From positions 3,782,001-3,846,000 of the forward strand of contig NZ_CP104582.1 in the NCBI RefSeq assembly GCF_029814935.1: a stretch of 64,000 bases of DNA, written 5' to 3'. Below, piece by piece: positions 56,657 through 64,000 of the stretch. Each line of letters starts with the position of its first letter. Position 1 is the first letter of the stretch. Position numbers and translations under genes: made by a program. The DNA comes from Pseudomonas sp. GD03919. GTDB taxonomy: Bacteria > Pseudomonadota > Gammaproteobacteria > Pseudomonadales > Pseudomonadaceae. The notes beneath the pieces were generated by a model, which worked only from the letters and a program-made list of their open reading frames with translations, was not told the origin of the DNA and made no database searches.

Positions 56657-58098
56657 CAGGCGGCCCCTCCAAACACGTCGATATCGGCGAACACACAGGC
56701 CGGCGAGGCATGCCCGACGCGGATCACCTGATTGGGTTCGCCCTTGCCGCAATAGGGCGTGCCCATTACCTCGAAGGTGCTGGCGTCACCGACCGCCTTG
56801 AGGTTGCGCCAGAAGCGCGAGCTGATGCCGCGGTAGTTGGAGTTCTTCACCACGCCCTTGAGCTCGCCGTTTTCGATCAACTGGCCCCACTCGCAGCCGA
56901 ACTGGAATTTGTTGCGCGCATCGTCGATCGACCAGGAGCGGTTGTTGCTCATCAGGATGCCGCGTTCGATACCACCGATCAGCTCGGCCAGGCTCTGCTC
57001 ACCCGGTTCCAGATTGAGGTTGGCCATGCGGTCGATGGGCGGTCGGTTCCAACTGCAGGCACGGCTGTTGGCCACACCCGGCAGGCCACTGCGCCATTGC
57101 GACAGCGCGCCGCCGAGCGGACGCTGGAGGATGCCATCGCGGATCAAGTATTCGCGCTGCGCTGGGGTGCCGTCGTCGTCATGACGGTAGCTGGCCAGCT
57201 CGCCGGGTACACCCGGATCGAAGGTCACGTTGAGCAATGACGAGCCGTATTGGTAATGACCGAAATCCTCCTGGCGAATGAAGCTGGTACCGGCGAAGTT
57301 GCGCTCGTCGCCGAGGATGCGGTCCAGCTCCAGCGGGTGGCCGATGGATTCGTGAATCTGCAGGATCATCTGATCCGGCATCAGCAGCAGATCGCGCGTA
57401 CCGCTCGGCGTGTTTGGCGCCAGCAGTAGTTGCAACGCCTCGTCGGCGATACGCGCAGCGCTGCCGATCACGCCCAACTGCTGCAGCACCTCGGCACCAC
57501 CCTGCCGCGCCAGATGGGTGCCGCCGAAGCTGCGGCTCTGACTGTCATGCGCGTCGCTGGCGGTAACGCCCACCTGCGGGAAGACATAACGCTGGGCGCG
57601 GCGCAGGCAGGCGCCGGCGCTGTTGAGGTAGATCTGCTCGTGATCGGTGAAGGTCAGCCCGATGTGGCTATCGACCAGGCGCGCATCGCGGGGAATCAGC
57701 GCCGACTCGGCCATCAGCAGCTCGAACCAATGCGCGGCCCTGGCCTGCGGCTGCTGGTAACCGAGCATCACATCGTCGCTTTGCTCGACTGGGTGTGGCA
57801 GGTCGCTGAGGTCGAGCAGGTTATGCCCAGCCAGCGCCCGCGCCATCTGCTCGGCTCGCTCCAGCGCGGCCTGCAAGCCGGCCTGGCTGAGATCGCTGGT
57901 GGCCGCATAGGCTTCGACACCGCCAATGCGTACGGTGAGCATGGCACCGCCATCGTCGACGAAAGAAGGCGCCTGCGCCACATGCCGCCTCACCCAGTAG
58001 GATTCCCGGCTCTCCTGCACATAACGCAGCGACCAGAAGTCGGCGGTGGATTTCAGCGCAGCAAAGCGACGCTGCAGGGTGTCGCTGAGGGCGAACAT
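56656..58098 (-). CDS. TldD family metallopeptidase
   Basis: A 480-residue TldD-like protease. The zinc motif HESIGH (about 249-254, in QIHESIGHPLELDRILGD) corresponds to HExxxH of TldD. TldD/TldE heterodimers degrade unfolded peptides and process modified peptides such as microcin B17. The partner gene directly downstream is internally deleted, so this subunit may lack a functional partner unless another copy exists elsewhere (the canonical tldD/pmbA pair lies at another locus in pseudomonads). Confidence 0.88.
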   Translation of the reverse strand: MFALSDTLQRRFAALKSTADFWSLRYVQESRESYWVRRHVAQAPSFVDDGGAMLTVRIGGVEAYAATSDLSQAGLQAALERAEQMARALAGHNLLDLSDLPHPVEQSDDVMLGYQQPQARAAHWFELLMAESALIPRDARLVDSHIGLTFTDHEQIYLNSAGACLRRAQRYVFPQVGVTASDAHDSQSRSFGGTHLARQGGAEVLQQLGVIGSAARIADEALQLLLAPNTPSGTRDLLLMPDQMILQIHESIGHPLELDRILGDERNFAGTSFIRQEDFGHYQYGSSLLNVTFDPGVPGELASYRHDDDGTPAQREYLIRDGILQRPLGGALSQWRSGLPGVANSRACSWNRPPIDRMANLNLEPGEQSLAELIGGIERGILMSNNRSWSIDDARNKFQFGCEWGQLIENGELKGVVKNSNYRGISSRFWRNLKAVGDASTFEVMGTPYCGKGEPNQVIRVGHASPACVFADIDVFGGAA

Positions 58099-58166
58099 CG
58101 GGCCTCCCGGATTGCGGAGAAAGGAGGCCAGTATGGGAACAAGCGGGGTGACGGATCAACCAGGGT

Positions 58167-58316
58167 TCAGCCCGGTGTACCCAACCCCGCCGCACTCATG
58201 AACTGGCGCAACAGCCAGGCCACCACGCCCAGCGTGGCGACGCTGCCGGCCCAGATCAGCACCAGCCAACCCAGGCGCTGCCATAGCGGCTTTTTCTCTT
58301 GCTCGACCTTGGTCAT
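58167..58316 (-). CDS. DUF2474 small subunit of the bd oxidase operon (CydX-like)
   Basis: A 49-residue protein with a basic N-terminus (MTKVEQEKKPLWQRLGWLVL) and one transmembrane helix (LIWAGSVATLGVVAWLL). It is ten bases downstream of cioB. Small DUF2474 proteins accompany cyanide-insensitive bd oxidases and probably stabilise the complex, like CydX. Too short for routine gene finding but well placed and with good coding character. Confidence 0.8.
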   Translation of the reverse strand: MTKVEQEKKPLWQRLGWLVLIWAGSVATLGVVAWLLRQFMSAAGLGTPG

Positions 58317-58326
58317 GACTCGCACC

Positions 58327-59334
58327 TCAATGGTAGCCATCGTTCTGGGTAACCTTGCCTCTGAACACGTAATAGCTCCAGGCGGTGTACATGAGAATGA
58401 AGGGGATGATGAACAGCGCGCCCACTAGCATGAAGCCCTGGCTCTGCGGCGGCGCGGCGGCGTCCCAGATGCTGATCGACGGCGGGATGACGTTCGGCCA
58501 CAGGCTGATGGCCAGGCCGCTGTAACCGAGGAAGATCAGCACCAGGGTAAGGATGAACGGCGCGTAGTGTGCGTTATCGGCCACGACCTTGAGCAGCGCC
58601 CAGGTACACAGCAGCACCAGTAGCGGCACCGGCATGAACCAGAACAAGTTGGGCAGGCTGAACCAGCGCTCGGCGATGTCCGGGTGAGCCAAAGGCGTCC
58701 ACAGGCTGACGATGCCGGTCACGCCCAGCAACACCAGCACCAGCGGCCGCGCCATATCGTGCATTTGCTGCTGCAGGCGCCCCTCGGTCTTCATGATCAG
58801 CCAGGTGCAGCCGAGCAGCGCGTAGGCAGCAATCAGCGCTAGGCCACAGAACACCGAGAACGGCGTGAACCAGTCGAAGGCGCCGCCGGCAAAGCGCCGG
58901 TTGACCACCTCGAAACCATCGATATAGGCGCCCAGCGCCACGCCCTGGAAGAAAGTCGCGGTCAGTGAGCCACCGATGAAGGCCTTGTCCCACAGATGGC
59001 GTTTGGCGGCCTTGGCCTTGAAGCGGAACTCGAAGGCCACCCCCCGGAAGATCAGCCCCAGCAGCATCAGGATCAGCGGCAGGTACAGCGCATCGAGCAC
59101 CACCGCGTAGGCCAGCGGGAAGGCGCCGAACAGCGCCGCGCCGCCAAGCACCAGCCAGGTCTCGTTGCCGTCCCAGACCGGCGCCACGGTATTCATCATC
59201 ACATCGCGCTCGCCCTCGTCACGGACGAAGGGAAAGAGAATGCCGATACCCAGATCGAAGCCATCCATCACCACATACATCATCACACCGAAGGCGATGA
59301 TCACCGCCCAGATCAGCGGAAGGTCGATACCCAT
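58327..59334 (-). CDS. cioB: Cytochrome bd-type ubiquinol oxidase subunit II (CioB)
   Basis: A 335-residue inner-membrane protein with eight to nine helices. The CydB start (IDLPLIWAVIIAFGVMMYVV), GFDLGIGILFPF and VWDGNETWLVLGGAALFGAF are signature segments. With CioA it reduces O2 to water using ubiquinol. It starts two bases after the cioA stop. The pair is of the cyanide-insensitive type rather than E. coli CydAB. Confidence 0.94.
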   Translation of the reverse strand: MGIDLPLIWAVIIAFGVMMYVVMDGFDLGIGILFPFVRDEGERDVMMNTVAPVWDGNETWLVLGGAALFGAFPLAYAVVLDALYLPLILMLLGLIFRGVAFEFRFKAKAAKRHLWDKAFIGGSLTATFFQGVALGAYIDGFEVVNRRFAGGAFDWFTPFSVFCGLALIAAYALLGCTWLIMKTEGRLQQQMHDMARPLVLVLLGVTGIVSLWTPLAHPDIAERWFSLPNLFWFMPVPLLVLLCTWALLKVVADNAHYAPFILTLVLIFLGYSGLAISLWPNVIPPSISIWDAAAPPQSQGFMLVGALFIIPFILMYTAWSYYVFRGKVTQNDGYH

Positions 59335-59336
59335 GT

Positions 59337-60776
59337 TCAGTTCCTCTGCGGCAAGGTGTCGGTTTCGCCATCGTCCAGGCCTTCTTCGGCAGCCGACAAC
59401 GGCCGTGCCGGCGTACGCGGCTGACCAGGGCCACCGGACGACACTTCCTTGCCCTCATCGATCTTCGGCCCCTTGCGCACCAGGCGCAGCATGTAGCCGA
59501 TACCCGCACCGAACAGGACGAAATAGACCACCACGAACAGCACCAGGGTGATGCCCAACTGCGTCGCGCTGTGCCCGGACGAAGCATCGGCGGTGCGCAT
59601 CAGGCCATGGATGATCCACGGCTGGCGGCCGATCTCGGTGGTGTACCAGCCGGCGAGGATGGCGATGATCCCGCTCGGCCCCATCCACACCGCCAGATGC
59701 AGGAACGGCCGGCAGGTATAGAGCCGGTCGCCGCGACGCAGCCAGGTGCCCCACAGGCCGACGAAGATCATCATCAGGCCCATGGCAACCATGATGCGGA
59801 AAGTCCAGAAGACGATGGTGGAGTTGGCGCGGTCTTCCGGCGGGAAGTCCTTGAGCGCCGGCACCTGCTTGTCCAGGCTGTGGGTGAGGATCAGGCTGCC
59901 GAGTGCGGGGATCTCCACCTTGAAGCGGGTTTCCTCGCGCTCCATATCCGGCCAGCCGAAGAGGATCAGCGGCGTCGGCTCGTCACCGACATTCTCCCAG
60001 TGCCCTTCGATGGCGGCGATCTTGGCCGGCTGGTACTTCAGGGTATTGAGGCCATGCAGATCGCCGATGAAGGCCTGCACCGGTGCGACGATCAGCGCCA
60101 TCCACAGTGCCATCGAGAGCATCTTGCGGATCGCCGGGTTGTCACGCCCGCGCAGCAGATGCCAGGCCGCCGAGGCGCCGACGAAGAAGGCGGTAGCCAG
60201 GAACGCCGCCGTGGCCATGTGCGCCAGGCGATAGGGGAACGAGGGGTTGAACACCACGGCGAACCAGTCCACCGGAATCACCCGCCCGTCGATGATCTCG
60301 AACCCCTGCGGTGTGTGCATCCAGCTGTTGGAGGCGAGAATCCAGAAGGTCGAAATCAGCGTGCCGATGGCCACCATCAGCGTGGAGAAGAAGTGCAGGC
60401 CCGGCCCGACGCGATTCCAGCCGAACAGCATGACGCCGAGGAAACCGGCCTCGAGGAAGAACGCGGTGAGCACTTCGTAGGTCAAGAGCGGCCCGGTGAC
60501 CGCCCCGGCAAAGTCGGAGAAGGCACTCCAGTTGGTGCCGAACTGATAGGCCATGACCAGGCCGGAAACCACGCCCATGCCGAAGTTGACCGCGAAGATC
60601 TTCGACCAGAAGTGGTAGAGATCGCGGTACAAGGTATTGCCGGTTTTCAGCCACAGCCCTTCGAGCACCGCCAGGTAGCTGGCCAGGCCGATGGTGATGG
60701 CCGGGAAGACGATGTGAAAGGAAATGGTGAAGGCAAACTGGATTCGGGCGAGATCAAGCGCCTCTAGACCGAACAT
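59337..60776 (-). CDS. cioA: Cytochrome bd-type ubiquinol oxidase subunit I (CioA)
   Basis: A 479-residue inner-membrane haem protein. The N-terminus LARIQFAFTISFHIVFPAIT carries the high-spin haem ligand His. GWYTTEIGRQPWIIHGLMRT and the GGWVVAEVGRQPW-like region are typical of CydA/CioA. The quinol-binding Q loop is of the short form, which marks cyanide-insensitive oxidases of Pseudomonas. Length 479 also fits CioA (about 488) better than E. coli CydA (522). A perfect ANR box lies 145 bases upstream, and an IS5 element starts 19 bases beyond it. Confidence 0.93.
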   Translation of the reverse strand: MFGLEALDLARIQFAFTISFHIVFPAITIGLASYLAVLEGLWLKTGNTLYRDLYHFWSKIFAVNFGMGVVSGLVMAYQFGTNWSAFSDFAGAVTGPLLTYEVLTAFFLEAGFLGVMLFGWNRVGPGLHFFSTLMVAIGTLISTFWILASNSWMHTPQGFEIIDGRVIPVDWFAVVFNPSFPYRLAHMATAAFLATAFFVGASAAWHLLRGRDNPAIRKMLSMALWMALIVAPVQAFIGDLHGLNTLKYQPAKIAAIEGHWENVGDEPTPLILFGWPDMEREETRFKVEIPALGSLILTHSLDKQVPALKDFPPEDRANSTIVFWTFRIMVAMGLMMIFVGLWGTWLRRGDRLYTCRPFLHLAVWMGPSGIIAILAGWYTTEIGRQPWIIHGLMRTADASSGHSATQLGITLVLFVVVYFVLFGAGIGYMLRLVRKGPKIDEGKEVSSGGPGQPRTPARPLSAAEEGLDDGETDTLPQRN

Positions 60777-60920
60777 GTGGTGTCCTCATTCAGGGTTATC
60801 TTGGCCCCGGCACGCAAAGCCGAGCCACAAACTCCAGGTGTTGGAGTCACACGAGCTGAAATTGTTCTTATGAAATGCCATGCAGCCGAATGACTGCGGG
60901 GTGAAGCGCAAAATGCCGTA

Positions 60921-60934
60921 TTGATTTGGATCAA
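60921..60934 (-). promoter_or_regulatory. ANR/FNR box upstream of cioAB
   Basis: TTGATTTGGATCAA is an exact match to the consensus TTGAT-N4-ATCAA. cio operons are known ANR targets in pseudomonads. The IS5-family element begins at 60953, leaving this box attached to cioA. Confidence 0.8.
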
Positions 60935-60952
60935 TGCACACTAGAAGACTAG

Positions 60953-62283
60953 CAGGCCGTTGAAAAAAGCCAGAGCCCGCGTGGCTCTGGCAAAATGGCG
61001 GCCATCCTCTTCTGCCGAAGCCAGCCCAAGCCGATGCGTGGACTCGACCTCAAACAAAACGAGCTGTTCAGTTATACGACGCTGGAGCAGCGCATCCCGA
61101 ACGATCACCCGCTGCGTCCCCTGCGAGGCCTGGTCGATACCGTTCTGGCTTCGATGGATCGGGACTTCGACGGGCTGTACTCCACCCTGGGACGGGCCTC
61201 GATTGCGCCGGAGCGGCTGCTGCGCGCCTCGTTGCTGCAGGTGATTTACACCATTCGCTCCGAGCGGCAGTTGGTCGAGCAGATTGATTTCAACCTGCTG
61301 TTTCGCTGGTTCGTCGGCTTGTCGATGGACGAGCGCATGTGGGATCACTCGACCTTCAGCCAGAACCGTGACCGCTTGTTCAACCAGGATGTAGCGCGGC
61401 TGTTCTTCCAGCGCATCAAGTCGCTGGCCGCATGGTCCGAGTACGCCAGCAACGAGCATTTCAGCGTCGATGGCACGCTGATCGACGCCTGGGCCTCGCA
61501 CAAGTCCTTTATCAAGAAGGATGGCGGCGACCCACCGGAGGATGGCACGCGCAACCCCGATGCCGACTTCAAGGGCGAGAAGCGCAGCAACGCGACCCAC
61601 CAATCGACCAGCGATCCCGAGGCCCGGCTGGCGCGCAAGAGCAATGGCGATGCCAGTCGTCTGGCGCACATGGCCCACACGATGATGGAGCACCGCAACG
61701 GTCTGATCGTGGATGTGGAATGCACCGAGTTCAATGGACGTGCCGAGGTAGAGGCGGCGCTGGAGATGCTGGAGCGCACGGCCAAGCCGGGCAGCACGGT
61801 AGGTGCAGACAAGAATTACGACCAGAAGCGTTTCGTGCAGAGGGCGCGCGAGCTGAAAGTGACACCGCATGTGGCGCAGAAGCGCAAGGGCAGCGCCATC
61901 GATGGGCGCACCACGCGGCATCCGGGGTATGCCGCCAGCCAGAAGATCCGCAAGCGGATCGAAGAAGGTTTTGGCTGGCTGAAGACGGTTGGCGGCCTGC
62001 GCAAGACCAAGCTGATCGGTCGCGCCAAGCTGAGTGCTCAGTTATTGCTGGGTTTCTCGGTCTACAACCTGATCCGACTGGGTAGCCTGTCGGGTTGGTG
62101 GCGAGGATCGCATGTATAGGGCGAGTTACGCCCAAAAAACACCGAAAGGCGTGAACGTGGTGCTGAAACCTGTCAAAAAGGCCTGAAGTCAGGCCTTGTG
62201 TGGACTCCGTTAGGCCAAAGCGCTTGAAAAAGCGCCAAACCGGACGGGTTGGGGCAGTTGAAGCCGAGTTTTTCAACGGCCTG
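60953..62283 (+). mobile_element. IS5-family insertion sequence, complete (1331 bp)
   Basis: Terminal inverted repeats CAGGCCGTTGAAAAA, flanked by CTAG on both sides (60949-60952, 62284-62287), consistent with the 4-bp duplication of the IS5 family. The direct sequence CTAGAAGA next to the left flank and AAGACTAG after the right flank make the exact duplication length ambiguous (4 or 8 bp). It contains one intact transposase gene. Confidence 0.9.
61034..62119 (+). CDS. IS5-family DDE transposase
   Basis: A 361-residue transposase from the ATG at 61034 (MRGLDLKQNELFSYTTLEQR); an earlier in-frame ATG at 60995 is possible. It has an N-terminal DUF772-type domain, then the catalytic aspartates in FSVDGTLIDAW and GADKNYDQKRF and the glutamate in RIEEGFGWLKTVGGLRKTK. 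No stop or frameshift, so it is probably active. It could also act on the related MITE at 52479. Confidence 0.95.
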   Translation: MRGLDLKQNELFSYTTLEQRIPNDHPLRPLRGLVDTVLASMDRDFDGLYSTLGRASIAPERLLRASLLQVIYTIRSERQLVEQIDFNLLFRWFVGLSMDERMWDHSTFSQNRDRLFNQDVARLFFQRIKSLAAWSEYASNEHFSVDGTLIDAWASHKSFIKKDGGDPPEDGTRNPDADFKGEKRSNATHQSTSDPEARLARKSNGDASRLAHMAHTMMEHRNGLIVDVECTEFNGRAEVEAALEMLERTAKPGSTVGADKNYDQKRFVQRARELKVTPHVAQKRKGSAIDGRTTRHPGYAASQKIRKRIEEGFGWLKTVGGLRKTKLIGRAKLSAQLLLGFSVYNLIRLGSLSGWWRGSHV

Positions 62284-62588
62284 CTAGAAGACTAGCCCCT
62301 GAAGGCGCAACTGGCGCTGTGGTGATTTGCCGCGCGACAGGCCACCACAGCCATCTGGCGATAGGGCGTTACAGCAGAAGCGTCTATTCGGGCGTGCCCG
62401 TCATTTGCGCATCGATGCCGCCTACGCTGTCGAGATTCGGGCCGCCTGCCATTAGCAATTACGCACCGAGGCAGGACGCCTGCACAGAGCAGCCCGATAG
62501 CAGGCCAACACGTGACAGCCCCGGATCACCCGCGCTTGCAGAGCAGTCCGTTCAGGCCGAAGCTATGCGGCTCGACAGGAGCCGCACC
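62284..62588. other. Intergenic region between the IS and the MazG-like gene
   Basis: No gene, repeat or clear promoter is recognised in these about 305 bases. It is the part of the former cioA upstream region displaced by the IS, plus the leader of the MazG-like gene. Short frames here have poor coding character. Confidence 0.5.
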
Positions 62589-62894
62589 ATGAACATCGCT
62601 GCACTCACCGCGCGCATGCACGCCATTCGCGACCACAACGACTGGCGCCGTTACCAGAGCCCGAAGAACCTGGCCATGGCCGCCAGCGTGGAAATGGCCG
62701 AACTGGTGGAAATCTTCCAGTGGCTGAGCGAGGAGCAATCCCGCCAGTTGCCGCCCGAACAACTCGTCCATGCCGGCCAGGAAGTGGCCGATGTGGTGCT
62801 CTATCTGCTGCAACTGTGCAGCGAGTTGGGGATCGACATGAACCAGGCGGTGCTCGACAAGCTCGCCGACAACGAACGGCGCTTCCTCACATGA
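62589..62894 (+). CDS. MazG-like nucleotide pyrophosphohydrolase
   Basis: A 101-residue all-helical protein. The metal-binding residues Glu35 and Glu38 (VEMAELVEIFQWL) and Glu65 and Asp68 (EVADVVLYLLQL) match the ExxE...ExxD pattern of MazG/dCTPase-type hydrolases that remove aberrant nucleotides. The gene overlaps cmoM by ATGA. Preferred nucleotide unknown. Confidence 0.88.
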   Translation: MNIAALTARMHAIRDHNDWRRYQSPKNLAMAASVEMAELVEIFQWLSEEQSRQLPPEQLVHAGQEVADVVLYLLQLCSELGIDMNQAVLDKLADNERRFLT

Positions 62895-63640
62895 GCGACC
62901 GCCACTTCGACGAGCTCGCCACCCGCTTCGCCGAGAAGATCTACGGCGGCGCCAAGGGTGCCATCCGCCTCGCCGTGCTGCAGGCCGACCTGGCCGAAGC
63001 GCTGCCGAATCGTCCGCTGCGCGTACTCGACGTGGGCGCCGGGCTCGGCCATATGAGCCTGTGGCTGGCCCAACGTGGCCATCAGGTCACCCTGGCTGAG
63101 CCGGCCGAACCCATGCTCGAAGCCGCGCGTCAGCGTTTCGCCGAAGCCGGTCAGCATGCCACCTTCATCCAGGCGCCCTGGCAGGAACTGCCCGGCCAGT
63201 TGCAGGAGCCCTTCGACCTGGTGCTGTGTCACGCCGTGCTGGAGTGGCTGGCCGAGCCGGCCGCCATCCTGCCGGTGCTGCACCAGTTGACGAACAAGGG
63301 CGGCTGGCTGTCGCTGGCCTTCTACAACAAGGACGCGCTGATCTACCGCAACCTGCTTAAGGGCCACTTTCGCAAGCTGCGCAAGGCGCAGTTCGCCGGC
63401 GAGAAACAGAGCCTGACGCCCCAACAGCCGCTCGACCCACGCGAATTGGCCACGCAACTCGCCGCCTACTGGCAGGTCGAAAGCCGTAGCGGCGTGCGCG
63501 TATTCCACGATTACATGCCGCAGCCATTCCAGGCCAAGGCCGAACTGATCGACCTGCTGGAAATGGAGCTGGCCCATCGGCGTCACCCCAGCTTCGAGGG
63601 GCTGGGCCGTTACCTGCACTGGATCTGCCGGCCGATCTGA
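62891..63640 (+). CDS. cmoM: tRNA 5-carboxymethoxyuridine methyltransferase CmoM
   Basis: A 249-residue SAM-dependent methyltransferase (formerly SmtA). The binding motif LDVGAGLGHMS is at about 46-56. CHAVLEWLAEP and SLAFYNKDALIYRNLLKGHF are typical of CmoM, which methylates cmo5U34 in certain tRNAs. I chose the ATG at 62891 by the overlap with the upstream stop and the family start FDELATRFAEKIYGGAKG. Confidence 0.88.
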   Translation: MSDRHFDELATRFAEKIYGGAKGAIRLAVLQADLAEALPNRPLRVLDVGAGLGHMSLWLAQRGHQVTLAEPAEPMLEAARQRFAEAGQHATFIQAPWQELPGQLQEPFDLVLCHAVLEWLAEPAAILPVLHQLTNKGGWLSLAFYNKDALIYRNLLKGHFRKLRKAQFAGEKQSLTPQQPLDPRELATQLAAYWQVESRSGVRVFHDYMPQPFQAKAELIDLLEMELAHRRHPSFEGLGRYLHWICRPI

Positions 63641-63715
63641 ACGCGTTGGACGAAGCCAGCAAGCCGGCGTAGCCTGAAACCACCCGGAATGTCGCGCGCG
63701 ACCACGGAGCCCACC

Positions 63716-64000
63716 ATGCGCACCGTCATAGCCATACTCATCCTGCCGCTGCTGGCCGCCTGTCAGAGCCAGAATCCCTATCGCGCCGAATCGCTGCCCA
63801 TGCCACCGGCCCCGCCGGAAGCGGCCACCACTTTCGACCGCAGCGCCTACCCGGCCGCACCGCGCGATTACGGCCGTTATCGCAGCTGGAGCTGGCTGGA
63901 CGGCCGGGCGCCCAGCAGTGAACTGGCCGACAGCGTCAGCGCCGGTCTCGACCAGTACGGTCTGCGCCCGGCACTCAATGGCCCCGGCGACGTGCTGGTC
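63716..64000 (+). CDS. DUF4136-type lipoprotein, N-terminal part
   Basis: The gene runs off the right edge (95 residues seen). A short signal peptide ends in the lipobox LLAAC (acylated Cys at 16). After a proline-rich linker comes a segment of the DUF4136 type ([20 protein letters not shown], with predicted Tyr/Trp-rich strand). Probably an outer-membrane lipoprotein of unknown function. It starts 75 bases after cmoM, same strand. Confidence 0.7.
   Translation, partial: MRTVIAILILPLLAACQSQNPYRAESLPMPPAPPEAATTFDRSAYPAAPRDYGRYRSWSWLDGRAPSSELADSVSAGLDQYGLRPALNGPGDVLV

Overview
The window is GC-rich chromosomal DNA of a Pseudomonas. This is supported by the ndh, morA, mapZ and radA neighbourhoods, the groES-groEL pair behind fxsA, malate:quinone oxidoreductase, a cyanide-insensitive-type bd oxidase, Pseudomonas-type REP palindromes, and a manganese riboswitch of the form pseudomonads carry. 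Much of the gene content follows the order I remember from P. aeruginosa, but in several blocks joined differently. Most genes are core housekeeping; the accessory DNA consists of insertion sequences, MITE-like elements and REP palindromes.

Layout. 1-5.2 kb: start of a DUF1302 gene, fatty acid-CoA ligase, thiolase, LysE exporter, hydroxypyruvate reductase. 5.2-17.6 kb: rsmC, Mn riboswitch and GDT1-type Mn exporter, a frameshifted SnoaL-like gene, M48 lipoprotein protease, dCache chemoreceptor, SRAP-like protein with a decayed active site, two small coupled genes, an acyltransferase, a small conserved gene with an early in-frame stop, YajG lipoprotein and mqo. 17.6-22.8 kb: creA, proB, obgE, rpmA, rplU, ispB. 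22.8-27.3 kb: SDR, HugZ-like, fxsA, groES, groEL. 27.4-31.9 kb: two IS66-family elements head to head. 31.9-37.6 kb: coaE, yacG, small genes, ECF permease, DUF1780, MOSC, DUF3094, ndh, and tRNA-Lys, -Pro and -Asn. 37.7-51.2 kb: DUF1631, PilZ, ettA, morA, glyA, DUF3015, mapZ, a 48-residue ORF and radA. 51.2-64 kb: GNAT, two YdcH-type genes, a CNNM-type protein, fpr, rlmG, a TldE-like gene with an internal deletion next to an intact TldD-like gene, the cioAB operon, an IS5-family element, a MazG-like hydrolase, cmoM and a DUF4136 lipoprotein.

The most unusual signal is a family of short elements (13454-13611, 17431-17606, 40579-40724). They share 18-bp ends but carry different interiors. Each has inserted into the loop of a bidirectional rho-independent terminator between convergent genes, and each is flanked by a 10-11 bp duplication of the hairpin top. 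A second signal is a pair of MITEs (18116-18270, 52479-52617) with unrelated terminal repeats but the same internal core; one shares its ends and CTAG flanks with the complete IS5-family element at 60953-62283. Perfect or near-perfect ANR/FNR boxes precede cioAB and three small genes of unknown function, which suggests a low-oxygen theme.
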